64,000 nt of DNA from the NCBI GenBank assembly GCA_002278935.1, contig NCJL01000007.1, positions 48,548 through 112,547 of the forward strand, in the 5' to 3' direction. Origin of the DNA: Gallionellales bacterium 39-52-133 (lineage in GTDB: Bacteria > Pseudomonadota > Gammaproteobacteria > Burkholderiales > Gallionellaceae). Both the position numbers and the translations under genes were made by a program. Of this stretch, positions 50,791 to 59,676 are shown piece after piece. The notes beneath the pieces are model-generated. The model was not told the origin of the DNA. It searched no databases and was given only the letters and a program-made list of their open reading frames with translations. How positions within the stretch are numbered: position 1 is the stretch's first letter; each line of letters starts with the position of its first letter.

Positions 50791-51010
50791 TAATATACAT
50801 AGCGACATAAGTCGTAGCGAGCGGATGAAGGGTAAGGCGCACGGCGCGCAGGAGCCGGAATGTATATAAACATTTATCGCTTCGCGACCCCGGACTCCGA
50901 CAACGAAGTTGCGGTGGAGGCTAATGTGCGTAGCACGTTATGCCAGAACCAACACCGCGCAACGCAACCATTCATTCGCGCAGTAGACTTATGTCGTTAT
51001 GTATAATAAT
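50791..51010. mobile_element. MITE-like element with 18-20 bp imperfect terminal inverted repeats
   Basis: The left end ATACATAGCGACATAAGTC (50795-50813) is the reverse complement, with one mismatch, of the right end GACTTATGTCGTTATGTAT (50986-51004). The match continues weakly inward (GCGAGCGGATGAAGGG versus GCGCGAATGAATGG). The interior, about 180 bp, is GC-rich and has no reading frame of note. It occupies most of the gap between the HAD gene and rlmM. Confidence 0.7.
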
Positions 51011-51049
51011 GATTGACCCGCATTGACATGTTGCCTAGCATTGCGCGCC

Positions 51050-52087
51050 ATGAACACCACACAAACAACAAAACCTCAAGAATGGCTGCTTTACTGCCGC
51101 CCCGGTTTCGAACGCGACTGCCTGCAAGAGACGCAGGCGTCAGCCCGTACAGCCGATGCCAACAGCGGCTTTATCATCATAGAAGGCAAGCCACGGCTGC
51201 AATATGCGCAGCTCACCTTTGCACGACAACTGATTATGCTGCACAAGGAAGTTAATAATCTGCCGGATCGCGACCGCTTGACGCCATTGCTCGCCGCAAT
51301 TCCCGACACGCCGCAAAAATTCGGCACCCTGTGGCTGGAAACGCCCGATACCAACGAGGGCAAAACCCTGTCCGCATTTATCCGTCGCTTTCAACCGCTG
51401 CTGGAAGAAAAATTGCGCGCCAGCGGCCGCCTGCTGGATGATGCCAGCCTGCCGCGCCTGCATATCTTTTTTCCCGATAAAAACCGGGCTTTGATTGGCA
51501 CAAGTGAGCCTCGCAACAGCGCCAATGCAGCCATGGGTATTATCCGCATGAAAATGCCGTACGAAGCCCCGAGCCGTTCTGTACTCAAGCTGGCCGAAGC
51601 CTTCGAAGTATTTTTATCCGACGATGAAAAAGCACAATGGATAAAGCCGGGCATGCATGCGGTGGATCTGGGTGCGGCGCCCGGTGGCTGGACCTGGCAT
51701 CTGGTGCAGCTCGGCATGCAGGTGGTGGCCGTTGATAACGGCCCGCTAAAAGGTGTGGTCGCCGAGCATCCGTCGGTCAAGCACCTGCGCCAGGATGGCT
51801 TCCGCTTCCGCCCGAAAAATCCCGTAGACTGGCTGGTATGCGACATGATCGAGCAACCTGCCCGTGTCGCCGCCCTGGTCAGCGACTGGGTTGCCACCGG
51901 TGCAACTACCCGGGCTATTTTCAACCTCAAACTGCCCATGAAAAAACGGGTGGAAGCGCTGGGCGAAGCGCTGGCCGGTGTGCGCGCAGTGCTGGATAAA
52001 AAAGGCTTTAAATATCGCCTGCAAGCAAAACAGCTTTACCACGACCGCGAAGAAGTAACGGTATTTCTGGCGAAGCTCAAGCGATAA
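51050..52087 (+). CDS. rlmM: 23S rRNA 2'-O-ribose C2498 methyltransferase RlmM
   Basis: Methylates C2498 of 23S rRNA with S-adenosylmethionine. It is 345 residues from ATG 51050 (MNTTQTTKPQEWLLYCRPGF). It has a THUMP-like N-terminal domain and a Rossmann methyltransferase domain, with motif I VDLGAAPGGWTWHL and motif IV VDWLVCDMIEQP. The catalytic tetrad includes the Lys residues in the NLKLPMKKR segment. The start is chosen by the CRPGF family N terminus. Confidence 0.95.
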   Translation: MNTTQTTKPQEWLLYCRPGFERDCLQETQASARTADANSGFIIIEGKPRLQYAQLTFARQLIMLHKEVNNLPDRDRLTPLLAAIPDTPQKFGTLWLETPDTNEGKTLSAFIRRFQPLLEEKLRASGRLLDDASLPRLHIFFPDKNRALIGTSEPRNSANAAMGIIRMKMPYEAPSRSVLKLAEAFEVFLSDDEKAQWIKPGMHAVDLGAAPGGWTWHLVQLGMQVVAVDNGPLKGVVAEHPSVKHLRQDGFRFRPKNPVDWLVCDMIEQPARVAALVSDWVATGATTRAIFNLKLPMKKRVEALGEALAGVRAVLDKKGFKYRLQAKQLYHDREEVTVFLAKLKR

Positions 52088-52108
52088 ATTTTGCTTCCTG
52101 CTTTACAA

Positions 52109-52158
52109 GCCATTGCCGGCTCAATATTTATACCAGCAAGTATTGAGCCGGCAATGGC
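52109..52158. repeat. Perfect 18-bp hairpin after rlmM
   Basis: GCCATTGCCGGCTCAATA (52109-52126) and its exact reverse complement (52141-52158) around a 14-nt loop. No T-run follows. It is similar in style to the hairpin at 4003-4052. Confidence 0.85.
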
Positions 52159-52316
52159 CGAATCAACTCCAGGCAATGCCGATGTTCTAAAAATCAGGCC
52201 GTTCCTGACGGCTTCATATTTATTCCCATAAAATTACTCTGGATTAGCCTGACTTCTATCAGTAGAATCATCGGAAATATAATAAAAATTTCGACAACTT
52301 CTTTCTCAGGGGAACC

Positions 52317-53477
52317 ATGAACAATCAAGATGATATCCAGAAGGCCATTGAAAACAATGAACTTTATGCTATTGGGGAATTTGTCTTTACGGATTGGCAG
52401 CAGGCATTCGACACCTATTTGCAGCTAGCCAAGCATGGGGATACCAAAGCCCAGTTCAACCTGGGCTATATGTATGCCAGGGGCGACATCATGGAGAGAG
52501 ACTTTGGCAAGGCTTACGAGTGGTATCAAAAAGCAGCTGACAATAACGATCCCCGTGCACACTACAACCTGTCAAAAATGTATGAAATGGGTGAGTTTGT
52601 TCTTCCAAACAACATCAAAGCCCAGGAACATCTGACACTCGCGAACGAGCTGGGAGACGACCGCGCAAGAAAGAGAACTGTTCTTGCCAATGCCAAGGAA
52701 GCACTGAAACTTGGGGACCGCGAAAAAGCAAGGGCACTTTTTTCATCCATTTCCTCAAACAGCAAAGAAGCAGAAATGGGGATTATTGCCTGCAATACAG
52801 TGTTCAAGAGTATCTACGACACCCAAATTGTATATTCCTATCATTCAAGCGGCACAGGTCAAAAAAAGAAATTCTGGAAATGGGGAGACTCCGTCAAAAC
52901 CGAAGTTGATCTCACCATGACCAACCACTCCACCCAAAGCTGGCATGTTCTGGTAAAAGCATTGATACGGGCAAGAGACGGCTTTGTTCATATCTCCACA
53001 ATAGGCGGTGTTCTGAAAGCAGGTGAAACCCAATCCAATACAATTGATCCCGAAGAATTTGGCGATTCAAAGATATGCGGCGTTGCCGTTTACTCCGACC
53101 GCGATGGCTCTCTGGACAAACCGGTTTATTCATTCCACTTCCCCGACGTTACAATCCAGCCCGATGAAGCGGAAACCCAAGGCCTTCCAAACAAAATCCT
53201 GATGGCACAGGATGAAATGAACCGTAATAACAAGACTGCCAAACCGGGAGCCTGCTTTGTGCTGACTGCGTGTTATGGCTCGTATGATGCGCCCACCGTG
53301 CTGGCATTCCGCCAGTTTCGCGACAACCATCTTGCGCAATACAAGCTGGGCAGGCAATTCATTTGCTGGTATTACGCGCATGGGCCGCGATGGGCCAATA
53401 GCATTGAAAACAAACCCTTGATAAAGTCTATATTCCGCGCCGCATTTAACCTGCTGGCCAAAGCACTGCCAAAATAG
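52317..53477 (+). CDS. Sel1-repeat protein with C-terminal CFI-box domain
   Basis: A 386-residue protein without a signal peptide. Residues about 35-120 form two or three Sel1 repeats (DTKAQFNLGYMYARGDIMERD, in pieces; DPRAHYNLSKMYEMGEFV). A central beta-rich region (residues 160-290) contains TEVDLTMTNHSTQSWHVLVKA (in pieces). The C terminus is a CFI-box-like module CFVLTACYGSYDAPTVLAFRQFRD, with conserved Cys and GRQFICWYYAHGPRWA. The architecture suggests an interaction scaffold; the role is unknown. Confidence 0.82.
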   Translation: MNNQDDIQKAIENNELYAIGEFVFTDWQQAFDTYLQLAKHGDTKAQFNLGYMYARGDIMERDFGKAYEWYQKAADNNDPRAHYNLSKMYEMGEFVLPNNIKAQEHLTLANELGDDRARKRTVLANAKEALKLGDREKARALFSSISSNSKEAEMGIIACNTVFKSIYDTQIVYSYHSSGTGQKKKFWKWGDSVKTEVDLTMTNHSTQSWHVLVKALIRARDGFVHISTIGGVLKAGETQSNTIDPEEFGDSKICGVAVYSDRDGSLDKPVYSFHFPDVTIQPDEAETQGLPNKILMAQDEMNRNNKTAKPGACFVLTACYGSYDAPTVLAFRQFRDNHLAQYKLGRQFICWYYAHGPRWANSIENKPLIKSIFRAAFNLLAKALPK

Positions 53478-53509
53478 CGCGCGTTTAAATCAAGGCACTT
53501 TATGTGTTT

Positions 53510-53917
53510 TCACCATGCACCGCTTTTAAAGCGCTCAATTTCGCGCCGGTCTTTCTTGGTCGGCCTGCCCTCGCCCCGAGTCACAATTTGCGCCTGAGCT
53601 TTTCGTTCAAAGGCCAGCTCTTCCCGCCGCCTGATACTTTCCTCCGTTTCTTTGTAGAGCTTTTGCGCCTGCGGTGCGGGACCTCGCTTGTCTGACAGAA
53701 GCAGCACCTCTACGACAAACTGGTAAGGCCCCAGCCGTATCGCAATTAAATCTCCAATATCCAGAGACTTGGCAGGTTTGACCCGCACTTCATTGATCTC
53801 CACTTTGCCTGATTCGATTGCCGCAATCGCCAGGGAACGTGTCTTGAAAAAGCGCGCTGCCCACAGCCACTTGTCTATACGCAGTTTTGCGGATTCAGCA
53901 TTTTTGATGTGAGGCAT
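53510..53917 (-). CDS. hslR: Heat-shock protein 15, S4 RNA-binding (HslR)
   Basis: Binds stalled 50S subunits carrying nascent peptidyl-tRNA and recycles them. The 135-residue product has the S4 domain (LRIDKWLWAARFFKTRSLAIAAIESGKVEIN, in two parts) and a basic C-terminal tail (GRPTKKDRREIERFK). Length matches E. coli Hsp15. Convergent with the CFI-box gene; 30 bp after rluC on the same strand, so possibly in its transcript. Confidence 0.93.
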   Translation of the reverse strand: MPHIKNAESAKLRIDKWLWAARFFKTRSLAIAAIESGKVEINEVRVKPAKSLDIGDLIAIRLGPYQFVVEVLLLSDKRGPAPQAQKLYKETEESIRRREELAFERKAQAQIVTRGEGRPTKKDRREIERFKSGAW

Positions 53918-53947
53918 TACAAATTCTCCAGATTCCCGGTAACGAAG

Positions 53948-54895
53948 TTAAGATTGCCGGGTATGACCATCCAGCTTGTCAATAAATTCCTGCAACTCAA
54001 CTGGCAATGGTGCACTCAGGCTTAAAGGTTCGCCGCTCAGCGGATGCGCGAACGAAATCGAGTGCGCATGCAAAAACATGCGCTTCAAGCCCTGCTTCAT
54101 TAACTCCTTGTTGCGCGCAAAATCGCCATATTTGTCGTCGCCGGCAATCGGAAAGCCGAGATGGGAGAGATGCACGCGAATCTGGTGGGTGCGCCCGGTT
54201 TTGAGTTGTGCTTCGAGCAGGGTAAATTCCGGCCAGCTTTTCTGCAGGGTAAAGATAGTATGCGAGGCCATGCCGTCTTCGCGCACCATCACGCGTTTTT
54301 CGCCCTGCGGCGTGTCAAATTTGTGCAGCGGCAGTTTCACATGCTGTTTGACATTGTGCCACTTGCCTAGCACCAGCGTGTAATAGCGCTTGTCGCTGTT
54401 GCCCTCGCGCATAATCTCGTGCATCGCAACAAGGGCAGAACGTTTTTTGGCCAACAGCAGCACGCCCGAGGTTTCGCGGTCCAGCCTGTGTACCAGTTCC
54501 AGAAATTTGGCCTGCGGGCGGGCGCTGCGCAACTGCTCGATCACGCCGAAACTCACGCCGCTGCCGCCATGTACCGCCACACCCGAGGGTTTATTGATGG
54601 CCAGCAGCGCATCGTCCTCATAAACAATCGGGAACTCAACGGGGGGGACATAGTCTGATTGCTGCGGTTCGGCTACACGAACCGGCGGAATTCTCACCTG
54701 ATCCCCCATTTTGAGCCGGTAGGTCTGATCCACGCGCTTCTTGTTAACGCGTATCTCGCCACTGCGCAAAATGCGGTAAATATGGCTTTTTGGCACCCCT
54801 TTTAGGTGTTTACACAGGAAATTGTCGATACGCTGGTCGCAGCTACCCTCGTCGATTTCGGTCCAAGTTACGGATTCTTTGCTTAAACCATTCAT
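53948..54895 (-). CDS. rluC: 23S rRNA pseudouridine synthase RluC
   Basis: Makes pseudouridines 955, 2504 and 2580 of 23S rRNA (E. coli numbering). It is 315 residues from ATG 54895 (MNGLSKESVTWTEIDEGSCD); upstream in-frame codons are not conserved. An S4 domain (QRIDNFLCKHLKGVPKSHIYRILR, in pieces) precedes the catalytic domain with ELVHRLDRETSGVLLLAK (catalytic Asp) and TGRTHQIRVHLSHLGFPIAGDDKYGD (in pieces). It is divergent from rne, the same pairing as in enterobacteria. Confidence 0.95.
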   Translation of the reverse strand: MNGLSKESVTWTEIDEGSCDQRIDNFLCKHLKGVPKSHIYRILRSGEIRVNKKRVDQTYRLKMGDQVRIPPVRVAEPQQSDYVPPVEFPIVYEDDALLAINKPSGVAVHGGSGVSFGVIEQLRSARPQAKFLELVHRLDRETSGVLLLAKKRSALVAMHEIMREGNSDKRYYTLVLGKWHNVKQHVKLPLHKFDTPQGEKRVMVREDGMASHTIFTLQKSWPEFTLLEAQLKTGRTHQIRVHLSHLGFPIAGDDKYGDFARNKELMKQGLKRMFLHAHSISFAHPLSGEPLSLSAPLPVELQEFIDKLDGHTRQS

Positions 54896-55283
54896 TTTGA
54901 ATATACTTCGTAGCGCGCGTGTTATAAAAAGGCAAGCGGGATGTAAAATTCCCCGTGAGTCCAAAGGCACAGTGAGACCAGAGCAGGCAGATTTGCCGCC
55001 GCACCGTTCCAACCGCAATCCGGTTAATGTCACTCACCGGGACAAGCAGTGATAATAAATGATTTACGCGCTCAAAGCACCAATGGATTTGCCCGTGCCG
55101 CCCCTACTTATAAAAACTGGCGGCACTTTAGATAATAAAAGACAAGCTAGAATCGGGAACGACACCTTGCGCATTAGTTGGTATTTAACTACAACACTTG
55201 TTAGCACGACAAACAATCTCGCGCGCGGCTAGCCGCGTGTAGCTTTGTCTTTCCCCGTGTCAGAGCGCGGGAGAGAACAAAAA
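54896..55283 (+). promoter_or_regulatory. rluC-rne divergent region and rne 5' leader
   Basis: A 388-bp non-coding region. Near rne it holds a perfect 14-nt palindrome, CGCGGCTAGCCGCG (55224-55237). A second small hairpin (55252-55272, TCCC/GGGA plus GTG/CGC) includes part of the GGGAGAG ribosome-binding site of rne. In E. coli the rne 5' UTR mediates feedback control by RNase E. A similar role here is inference. Confidence 0.45.
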
Positions 55284-58112
55284 ATGAAACGCATGTTATT
55301 CAATGCGACACAAGCGGAAGAACTCCGTGTCGCCATTGTCGATGGTCAAAAACTAATTGACCTGGACATTGAGTCCGCAGGTAAGCAGCAGTGCAAAAGC
55401 AACATATACAAAGCAGTTATCACCCGCATAGAACCCAGCCTTGAAGCTGCTTTCGTCGATTACGGCGGCAATCGCCACGGTTTCCTTCCCTTCAAAGAAG
55501 TTTCCCCCAATTACTACCAGAATTCCGGCAACGGCGGCGGTCGCCCCAGCATTAAGGAAGCGCTGCGCGAAGGCCAGGAACTGCTGGTTCAGATCGAGAA
55601 AGACGAGCGCGGCAACAAGGGCGCAGCGTTAACCACCTATATCAGCCTGGCTGGCCGTTACATCGTGCTGATGCCAAACAATCCCAGCGGCGGCGGCGTA
55701 TCGCGCCGTATCGAGGGTGAAGATCGCAGCGAGCTGCGCGATGTGCTGGCTCAGCTGCAGGTACCGCAAGGAGCCAGCATTATTGCCCGCACCGCCGGTA
55801 TCGGACGCTCACTGGAAGAATTGCAGTGGGACCTGAACTACCTGACCCAGTTGTGGGATGCCATAGATGGCGCCTCCAAAACCGAAAAAGCCCCCTCGCT
55901 GATCTATCTGGAAAGCAGCCTGGTGGTACGTGCGATTCGCGATTACTTCCACCCGGAAATCGGCGAAATCCTGATCGACACCGACGAAATCTACGAACAG
56001 GCGCTGGCCTTCATGAGCACCGTGATGCCGGACAACGTCAATCGCATCAAGCGCTATCAGGACGACGTGCCGCTGTTTTCTCGCTTCCAGATCGAGCATC
56101 AGATCGAATCAGCGCATGCGCGCGAAGTCAGCCTGCCCTCCGGCGGCGTGATCGTGATTGACCACACCGAAGCGCTCACCGCAATCGATATCAACTCCGC
56201 CCGTTCCACTCGTGGCGCCGACATCGAAACCACCGCTTTTAATACCAACCTCGAAGCGGCAGAAGAAATTGCACGCCAGATTCGCCTGCGCGACCTGGGT
56301 GGCCTGATCGTGATCGACTTTATCGACATGGAAAGCAACCGCAACCAGCGCGATGTTGAAAATCGCCTGCGCGATTCGTTGCGCTACGACCGTGCGCGCG
56401 TGCAGACTGCGAAAATTTCGCGCTTTGGCCTGCTTGAACTGTCACGCCAGCGTTTGCAGCCCAGCCTGGAAGAAACCAGCTATTCACCCTGCCCGCGCTG
56501 CAATGGTATAGGCCATATCCGCGGTACAGATTCCTCAGCGCTGCACATCCTGCGCATCATTCAGGAAGAGGCGATGAAGGATCACAGTGCATCGATACAT
56601 GTGCAGGTACCGGTCAATGTCGCCACCTTCCTGCTGAATGAAAAGCGCTCAGATATTCACCTGATCGAATCGCGCCTGAAAGTAAACGTCACCATCATTC
56701 CCAATCCGCATATGGAGACGCCGCACTACAACGTCACCCGTCTGCGCCATGACGACATTACAGCGGACCATCTGCAATCGAGCTACAAACTGGTAGAAAA
56801 GCCGGTTGAGAAAAGCACTGCTCCTGCTGCACAAAATGTCAAAGTGCAACGCCCGCAAGCTGCGGTTCAAGGCATCACACCAAACCAGCCTGCGCCCAAG
56901 CAGATCGTCATCAAAGCACCTTCCATGCTCAGCAACTTCTTCGCCTGGATCAAATCTCTCGGCGAAGAAGAGCCTCAGGTAAAAACAACAGCTGCCTCAC
57001 GCCACAACCAGCCACGCCGCGAAGGCAATCGTCCCGAAGGTGGCCAGCAACAGGGCAATCGCCAGCGCAACAAGCCGCGCCGCGACAAGGACGAGGCTCC
57101 GCGTGGTGAAAAACCTGCGCGCCAGGAGGCCAAGCCGCAAGAGCCACGCAAGGAAAAACAGCAGCAACAGCGCCCTCCCCGTCCCGGCATTGAAAAGCCC
57201 GCACTGGAAAGTATCGCGCCTGTCGCTCGTGCGGAAGCAACAGAAGCTGCTGGCAGCAACGAGGGCCGCAAACGTGGCCGTCGTGGCGGAAAACGCGAAC
57301 GCGAGCGTCGTGAACAGCAGACTACTGAAGTCGGCGTCAATCAGCAGTTCAGTGAAGCCAACGGCAATGTTGCGCTCGCCACCGGCGCGATTGATACTGC
57401 GCAAACTGCTGAAACAACATCAAACGCAGGGCTGATACAGGTTGAGACCAGCCCCAATGCCCAGGCCGGCAACACAGCGCCGGCCAGCAGCTCACCTTAC
57501 CAGTCGCGCAGACGTGCACGTCCACGCGAGATTTACACCATGGCAAACAAAGAGCCGCTGGTACAGATCGAAACGCAAAAAGCACCTGTTATTATTTATC
57601 CTGAACCGGTCAGTGTGAACGAAGCAACTGAAGCACCGAGCCAGGAACAAGCAGTAGTAAACTCCGTTGCTGTATTGACGAATCAGCTAGTAGCCGAAGC
57701 ATCCGTGACTGCAATCGAAGCACATCAGGAACCGCTTGAAGTAATACCGGCTAGCGTCGAAACGCATCAGGCTCCTGTCGAAGCAACCATGTATGCCGTT
57801 GAAATTCAACCAGCGCAGCTCGAATCAGACATCCTTGCTGTTGAAGCTCATCAGACCCCTGCTGAAACTTATCAGACCCCTGCTGAAACTTATCAGACCC
57901 CTGCTGAAACCTATCAGGCTCCTGTTGAAACGCATCAGGCTTCTGCTGAAACTTATCAGGCTCCTGTTGAAATCCATCAGGAACCTGTTGAAGCAGCCAG
58001 CACCGCTGTTGAAATACCTCAAGATCAGATCGATGCAAACAAGGTGGCTGTTGAAACATATCAGGTCCCCGTTGAAACGCCTGCCAAGACACCAATAGAT
58101 AATCAGGCTTAA
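55284..58112 (+). CDS. rne: Ribonuclease E
   Basis: Endonuclease for mRNA decay and rRNA/tRNA processing and degradosome scaffold. It is 942 residues from ATG 55284 (MKRMLFNATQAEELRVAIVD). An S1 domain occupies about residues 35-125. Catalytic metal-binding Asp residues lie in ALTAIDINSARSTRG and LIVIDFIDMESNRNQ, and the Zn-link Cys pair in SPCPRCNGIG. From about residue 600 there is a disordered Arg/Lys/Gln-rich region (RNKPRRDKDEAPRG). The last 140 residues hold degenerate heptads TYQTPAE/THQAPVE (see finding). GGGAGAG precedes the ATG. Confidence 0.97.
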   Translation: MKRMLFNATQAEELRVAIVDGQKLIDLDIESAGKQQCKSNIYKAVITRIEPSLEAAFVDYGGNRHGFLPFKEVSPNYYQNSGNGGGRPSIKEALREGQELLVQIEKDERGNKGAALTTYISLAGRYIVLMPNNPSGGGVSRRIEGEDRSELRDVLAQLQVPQGASIIARTAGIGRSLEELQWDLNYLTQLWDAIDGASKTEKAPSLIYLESSLVVRAIRDYFHPEIGEILIDTDEIYEQALAFMSTVMPDNVNRIKRYQDDVPLFSRFQIEHQIESAHAREVSLPSGGVIVIDHTEALTAIDINSARSTRGADIETTAFNTNLEAAEEIARQIRLRDLGGLIVIDFIDMESNRNQRDVENRLRDSLRYDRARVQTAKISRFGLLELSRQRLQPSLEETSYSPCPRCNGIGHIRGTDSSALHILRIIQEEAMKDHSASIHVQVPVNVATFLLNEKRSDIHLIESRLKVNVTIIPNPHMETPHYNVTRLRHDDITADHLQSSYKLVEKPVEKSTAPAAQNVKVQRPQAAVQGITPNQPAPKQIVIKAPSMLSNFFAWIKSLGEEEPQVKTTAASRHNQPRREGNRPEGGQQQGNRQRNKPRRDKDEAPRGEKPARQEAKPQEPRKEKQQQQRPPRPGIEKPALESIAPVARAEATEAAGSNEGRKRGRRGGKRERERREQQTTEVGVNQQFSEANGNVALATGAIDTAQTAETTSNAGLIQVETSPNAQAGNTAPASSSPYQSRRRARPREIYTMANKEPLVQIETQKAPVIIYPEPVSVNEATEAPSQEQAVVNSVAVLTNQLVAEASVTAIEAHQEPLEVIPASVETHQAPVEATMYAVEIQPAQLESDILAVEAHQTPAETYQTPAETYQTPAETYQAPVETHQASAETYQAPVEIHQEPVEAASTAVEIPQDQIDANKVAVETYQVPVETPAKTPIDNQA
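57720..58090 (+). repeat. Heptad-encoding tandem repeat in the rne 3' end
   Basis: Perfect 21-bp units encoding TYQTPAE occur in a row around 57860-57915. Diverged units (THQAPVE, TYQAPVE, IHQEPVE, TYQVPVE) extend the array on both sides at multiples of seven residues. Confidence 0.9.
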
Positions 58113-58118
58113 GCTCTC

Positions 58119-58163
58119 AAAAAAAAATCCCCGCACAGTTCACGCTGTGCGGGGATTTTTTTT
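58119..58163 (+). terminator. Intrinsic terminator of rne
   Basis: TCCCCGCACAG / CTGTGCGGGGA stem with TTCACG loop, an A-run before and eight T after. It is also able to act for the convergent minus-strand phosphatase gene. Confidence 0.93.
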
Positions 58164-58230
58164 GTTCCTGATTCCAGTAACTGCCTTGCACCGACAATTT
58201 TCACTGCAAGAATGCAGGCAGGAAAAAATT

Positions 58231-58713
58231 TTATACGATTAACTGCTTCCGTATATGCTGCAATAAACCATCTGCCGCATCCTCGACCATGTCCAGCACG
58301 CGTTCAAAACCGTCTTCTCCGCCATAGTAGGGGTCAGGCACTTCGCGCTCCCCGTGGCTGTTGGCATATTCCAGAAACAGCCCCAGACGCTCGCGTTGCT
58401 GCGCCGGGCATAGCCGGTACAAGATGGCCATATTCGCATTATCCATTGCCAGCACATAATCAAAACGCGTAAAGTCGGCCACTTCAACCTGGCGTCCGCG
58501 CAAGCTGCTCAGATCATAGCCACGCTGGCTGGCTGCACGCTGGGTACGCAGGTCAGGCGGATCGCCAATGTGATAATCATGCGTACCAACCGAGTCGATC
58601 AAGATTTGCCGCGCAAGTCCGGCCTCTTCTACCTTTGCCCGAAACACCGCCTCCGCCGTTGGAGAGCGGCAGATATTGCCCATACAACAAAACAAAACTG
58701 AAACTTTTTTCAT
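58231..58713 (-). CDS. Low-molecular-weight protein tyrosine phosphatase
   Basis: The product is about 160 residues from ATG 58713 (MKKVSVLFCCMGNICRSPTA). The P-loop CxxxxxRS is CCMGNICRS with nucleophile Cys, and the general-acid Asp is in VPDPYYGGEDGF. Such enzymes regulate capsule or polysaccharide export kinases or stress responses; no kinase gene is adjacent. Length matches the family (about 157). Confidence 0.94.
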   Translation of the reverse strand: MKKVSVLFCCMGNICRSPTAEAVFRAKVEEAGLARQILIDSVGTHDYHIGDPPDLRTQRAASQRGYDLSSLRGRQVEVADFTRFDYVLAMDNANMAILYRLCPAQQRERLGLFLEYANSHGEREVPDPYYGGEDGFERVLDMVEDAADGLLQHIRKQLIV

Positions 58714-58758
58714 CCTGAATACACCTGTCAAACTTTAAACAATATTATCTTTAAACCA

Positions 58759-59496
58759 TCACGTCTTGAGCAACAACACCGTGCCGCTCAGAATCAACAA
58801 TACACTGATCCCGCGCTGAAATTGCAGCTGGGTGATTTTTGTATGAACATGCCCGCCGATATACATAAAAATGGCCACTATGGGCAGCGCCATCGCAATC
58901 AGCACAAGAAACTCCCTGTTAAAAAATCCTGTACTTGCAAAGCCGACTATCCTGCCCGCCCCGTCCATTATAAATGTCACCGCCAGGGTTGTGCGGAAGG
59001 CGGCTTTATCCAGCCCCCTGGCCTTGAAGTAAGTCACATACATGGGGCCGCCGGTACCAAACAGCGTGCCTATCATGCCGCCCGACAATCCTGCCAGACC
59101 ACCCCACCACCTGGTCGCGCCGGATTTTGGCGTATAGCCGGAAAGGGTATAAAGCGCAAACAGAATAATGAACACACCCAACGCCCTGGTTAACAGCAAG
59201 GCATCTGATTGCGTCAGAAAAAATAGCGCGATCACGACCCCTGCCGCACTGAAGGGAATCAGGGGCAATATTTCCCGCCAGCGAATGTCAGTACGGTTTT
59301 GCAGGCCATGGCTCAGCGAAGCAATATAATCAAGCAGCACCATCACCGGCACCACCACAGACAGCGGCAGCATCAGGGTGAGTATGGGGATGGCGATCAA
59401 GCCTGAACCAAAGCCCGCGATGCCGCGGATAAAAAAAGCCAGCGCAAGAATTGCAACGCTGACTGCAAGCTGGAGAGGTGTGAGTGCGTCAATCAA
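58759..59496 (-). CDS. TauE/SafE-family membrane permease
   Basis: Putative anion exporter (sulfite, sulfonate or organosulfur in studied members). The 245-residue product has about eight membrane helices. Two family-typical repeats contain GFGSGLIAIPILTLMLPL (first half) and GTLFGTGGPMYVTYFKARGLDKAAFRTTLAV (second half, in two parts). TTG start at 59496, with AAGGAA six bases upstream, is the best start. It is separated from the phosphatase gene by 45 bp on the same strand. Confidence 0.88.
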   Translation of the reverse strand: MIDALTPLQLAVSVAILALAFFIRGIAGFGSGLIAIPILTLMLPLSVVVPVMVLLDYIASLSHGLQNRTDIRWREILPLIPFSAAGVVIALFFLTQSDALLLTRALGVFIILFALYTLSGYTPKSGATRWWGGLAGLSGGMIGTLFGTGGPMYVTYFKARGLDKAAFRTTLAVTFIMDGAGRIVGFASTGFFNREFLVLIAMALPIVAIFMYIGGHVHTKITQLQFQRGISVLLILSGTVLLLKT

Positions 59497-59676
59497 TCTA
59501 ATTCCTTATATATCCCGATAAACAGCTCACGCCATCAAGAGTAATTATGCATTGGGCATATTCACGTCTGCGCATTTTATCATCCGCCAGGAAATTTCTT
59601 GCCGCTTCACCCGTACCATTGAATGAAATACTGAATACCAGTTTGGTATATATTTGCACCTCCAAAGGGAGCGGCA

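Noticed and set aside
57840..58000. Possible CRISPR or direct-repeat array
   Set aside because: Period is 21 bp with no unique spacers, and it keeps the rne reading frame.
57751..58098. Repetitive frames on both strands (LLKLIRP and FQQGSDK patterns)
   Set aside because: They are alternate-frame readings of the heptad repeat in rne, not separate genes.
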